5,725 bases of DNA from Methanobacteriota archaeon (lineage in GTDB: Archaea; Methanobacteriota; Methanobacteria; Methanobacteriales; Methanobacteriaceae), in assembly GCA_023409695.1 (NCBI GenBank), contig JAEYQZ010000181.1:1-5725 (forward strand), read 5' to 3'. Position numbers and translations under genes: made by a program. How positions within the stretch are numbered: position 1 is the first letter of the stretch; each line of letters opens with the position of its first letter. Below are positions 4,422-5,725 of this stretch, one piece after another. A model generated the notes under the pieces. It searched no databases. It was not told the origin of the DNA and saw nothing but the letters and a program-made list of their open reading frames with translations.

Positions 4422-5501
4422 ATGCCCGAATACTCAAAAGAAGAAATAATATCCCTTTTAAATGCAAAAGGTAAGGATATTCTATCTCTAATTTCTACCG
4501 CAGAGTCCAAAAGGGATACTAACACAATTACATATTCTAAAAATGTCTTTTTACCACTTACAGATATCTGCAGAAATGAATGTGGATACTGTACCTTTAA
4601 AAAAACTCCTGATGATAAAGAAGCGCGAATTTTAATGAATTATCAGGAAATTTTTGACACTTTAAAAGAAGCAGATAAATATAATTGTAAGGAGGCTCTT
4701 TTTACCTTTGGGGAACGCCCTGAAGAAACTTCTGAAGTAAAAACAGCGCTTGAGGATAAAGGGTATTCAAATATGGTTGATTATCTTTATTTTATCTGTG
4801 ATGAAACCTTAAAAAATACTGGACTTTTACCCCACAGTAATCCCGGAGTTCTAAAAAAGAAGGAATTGGAAGTATTAAAGGAAGTAAACGCATCTATGGG
4901 CCTAATGCTTGAGAATACAAGTAAACGGCTTATGAAAACAATTGTACATGAGAAAAGTCCTGGAAAAGATCCAAAGTTAAGGATTAAAACAATTGAAAAT
5001 GCGGGAAAATTAAACATTCCATTTACAACTGGGCTGCTCATAGGAATAGGAGAAACAATAGAAGAAAGAGCTGAATCACTCCTTGAAATAAAACGTATTA
5101 ACGATAAATACGGCCATATCCAGGAGATTATCATCCAAAATTTCAAGCCAAAACCAGGAATCCCTATGGAATCGTGGAAAGAACCTTCTGTAATTGAGAT
5201 GATAAAAATGGTTGCTGTAACCAGGCTTTTATTCCCAAATACTGGAGTTCAAGTCCCTCCAAACCTCAATAATCGCAATGCACAAGTATTTCTCCTTGCA
5301 GGCGCTGACGACTGGGGAGGAGTTTCACCGCTTACCAAGGACTTCGTAAATCCCGAAGCTCCATGGCCAGAATTAGAAGATCTTAAAAAAATGACAGAAG
5401 AAATGGGTTTGTCTTTAGATGAAAGGCTTCCAGTCTATCCCGATTTTATATCCTCTGAATTTTTAAGTGATCAAATTATAGAGAAAATTAATTCTTTTTA
5501 A
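4422..5501 (+). CDS. cofG: 7,8-didemethyl-8-hydroxy-5-deazariboflavin (F0) synthase subunit CofG
   Basis: CofG is a radical SAM enzyme that, with CofH (not in this window), makes F0, the deazaflavin chromophore of coenzyme F420; CofG completes the ring from the CofH product with loss of ammonia. The 359-residue protein has the radical SAM motif C-x3-C-x2-C at Cys50, Cys54 and Cys57 (DICRNECGYC), which binds the 4Fe-4S cluster. Family hallmarks follow: ALFTFGERPEE (92-102), NTGLLPHSNPG (132-142), GLMLENTS (160-167), TTGLLIGIGET (202-212), IQNFKPKPGIPM (238-249), QVPPNLN (277-283), and GADDWGGVSPLTKDFVNPEA (294-313). Length and motifs are complete. I prefer ATG 4422 over the in-frame GTG 4410 because GTG 4410 would lie at the predicted transcript start with no ribosome site, while GTGGATGAT (4410-4418) could itself act as a weak one. 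It is one subunit, not the fused FbiC form. Confidence 0.97.
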   Translation: MPEYSKEEIISLLNAKGKDILSLISTAESKRDTNTITYSKNVFLPLTDICRNECGYCTFKKTPDDKEARILMNYQEIFDTLKEADKYNCKEALFTFGERPEETSEVKTALEDKGYSNMVDYLYFICDETLKNTGLLPHSNPGVLKKKELEVLKEVNASMGLMLENTSKRLMKTIVHEKSPGKDPKLRIKTIENAGKLNIPFTTGLLIGIGETIEERAESLLEIKRINDKYGHIQEIIIQNFKPKPGIPMESWKEPSVIEMIKMVAVTRLLFPNTGVQVPPNLNNRNAQVFLLAGADDWGGVSPLTKDFVNPEAPWPELEDLKKMTEEMGLSLDERLPVYPDFISSEFLSDQIIEKINSF

Positions 5502-5533
5502 TCTATAACTTTAGCAATGATTTAAAAATAAGT

Positions 5534-5566
5534 TCTTTTAATAGAATGTAATAGCCTATTAAAAGA
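5534..5566. terminator. 11-bp perfect inverted repeat between convergent genes
   Basis: TCTTTTAATAG (5534-5544) and CTATTAAAAGA (5556-5566) are exact reverse complements around an 11-base loop. It starts 33 bases after the cofG stop and is followed by TTTT (5567-5570). In the gap between two converging genes, such a hairpin is most simply a shared or cofG-side transcription terminator or 3' end stabiliser. Confidence 0.55.
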
Positions 5567-5580
5567 TTTTGAATATTATC

Positions 5581-5605
5581 AAAAATTAAAAAAGAAAGAA
5601 AAAAA
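5581..5605 (-). terminator. Minus-strand T-rich terminator of the receiver-domain gene
   Basis: Read on the minus strand, this is TTTTTTTCTTTCTTTTTTAATTTTT, starting about 10 bases after the stop codon of the receiver-domain gene. Such T-rich tracts are intrinsic stop signals for archaeal RNA polymerase. Confidence 0.55.
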
Positions 5606-5614
5606 TGATTATTT

Positions 5615-5725
5615 TTATTTACTTGCAATAAACCTTTTATATATTTTCCTTTTGTAAAGAGCGTTTTCAACCGTGTATTTTAATTGATTTTCTTCAAGGG
5701 GTTTAAATATATATCCATATGGTCT
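5615..5725 (-). CDS. Response regulator receiver-domain protein (C-terminal end only)
   Basis: Only the last 36 residues are in the window. They read RPYGYIFKPLEENQLKYTVE and onward to NALYKRKIYKRFIASK. The GYIFKP stretch matches the end of the CheY-like receiver fold, where the conserved lysine of the Lys-Pro pair (Lys8 of this fragment) contacts the phosphorylated aspartate pocket, and the following EENQLKYTVENALYKRK is the last helix. Methanogen receivers commonly show this PYGYI-KP-ENAL ending. The chain stops about 20 residues after the Lys-Pro pair, so the receiver is at the C-terminus: either a stand-alone single-domain regulator or the tail of a larger signalling protein; the missing 5' part would decide. 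It converges on cofG with a 113-base gap. The fragment is short, so confidence is moderate. Confidence 0.75.
   Translation of the reverse strand, partial: RPYGYIFKPLEENQLKYTVENALYKRKIYKRFIASK

Noticed and set aside
3953..4525. 190-codon open frame on the minus strand across the DUF2120-type gene and the start of cofG
   Set aside because: It is antisense to two well-supported genes, lies across their intergenic promoter/terminator region, has no recognisable domain and a serine- and isoleucine-rich composition typical of a reverse-frame shadow.
4787..5146. 119-codon open frame on the minus strand inside cofG
   Set aside because: It is antisense to a conserved radical SAM core; its hydrophobic, phenylalanine- and serine-rich composition is a by-product of the opposite strand.
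1..5725. Mobile element, phage or defence island
   Set aside because: No transposase, integrase, toxin-antitoxin pair, restriction gene or terminal repeats were seen; gene content is core metabolism and conserved archaeal families.

Overview
The window reads as an ordinary chromosomal segment of a methanogenic archaeon, most likely a mesophilic Methanobacterium-like member of the Methanobacteriales. Reasons: the DNA is AT-rich; it carries separate genes for two methanogen coenzyme pathways, mptA (methanopterin) and cofG (coenzyme F420); several genes resemble methanogen-restricted families of unknown function; and starts are preceded by GGTGA or GGAG-type ribosome sites, including non-ATG starts (TTG, GTG). 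No tRNA, rRNA, CRISPR array, insertion sequence or phage gene was seen.

Layout. On the minus strand, 1-344 is the 5' part of a HIT-family nucleotide hydrolase, cut by the window edge. It diverges from a plus-strand pair: a small ten-cysteine DUF2769-type protein (474-779) and a complete class II histone-deacetylase-like amidohydrolase (803-1819). After about 100 bases comes a lone conserved hypothetical gene, probably DUF2100 (1920-2600), followed by a hairpin/T-rich terminator. The 325-base gap 2601-2925 has no gene, but its right half holds repeated TACTAAA/TATCA elements, two in a near-perfect palindrome and one against the mptA ribosome site. Next are mptA (2926-3903) and, 23 bases later, a small protein probably of the DUF2120 family (3927-4361), almost certainly co-transcribed. 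After a T-rich stretch that could be both terminator and TATA box comes cofG (4422-5501). A perfect inverted repeat lies between cofG and the tail of a convergent minus-strand receiver-domain protein (5615-5725).

How the genes fit together. MptA converts GTP to the cyclic phosphate of dihydroneopterin, the first step to tetrahydromethanopterin. CofG carries out the closing radical step of the F0 chromophore of F420. Both coenzymes serve the same C1-reduction pathway, so their proximity makes sense, although they are likely separate transcripts. The unknown gene behind mptA is a candidate accessory of that pathway by context only. I see no clear novel system; the best leads are the repeat array upstream of mptA and the Cys-rich protein paired with the deacetylase. 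Start codons were chosen from ribosome-site spacing, which moves three starts (803, 1920, 4422) downstream of the longest possible reading frames.
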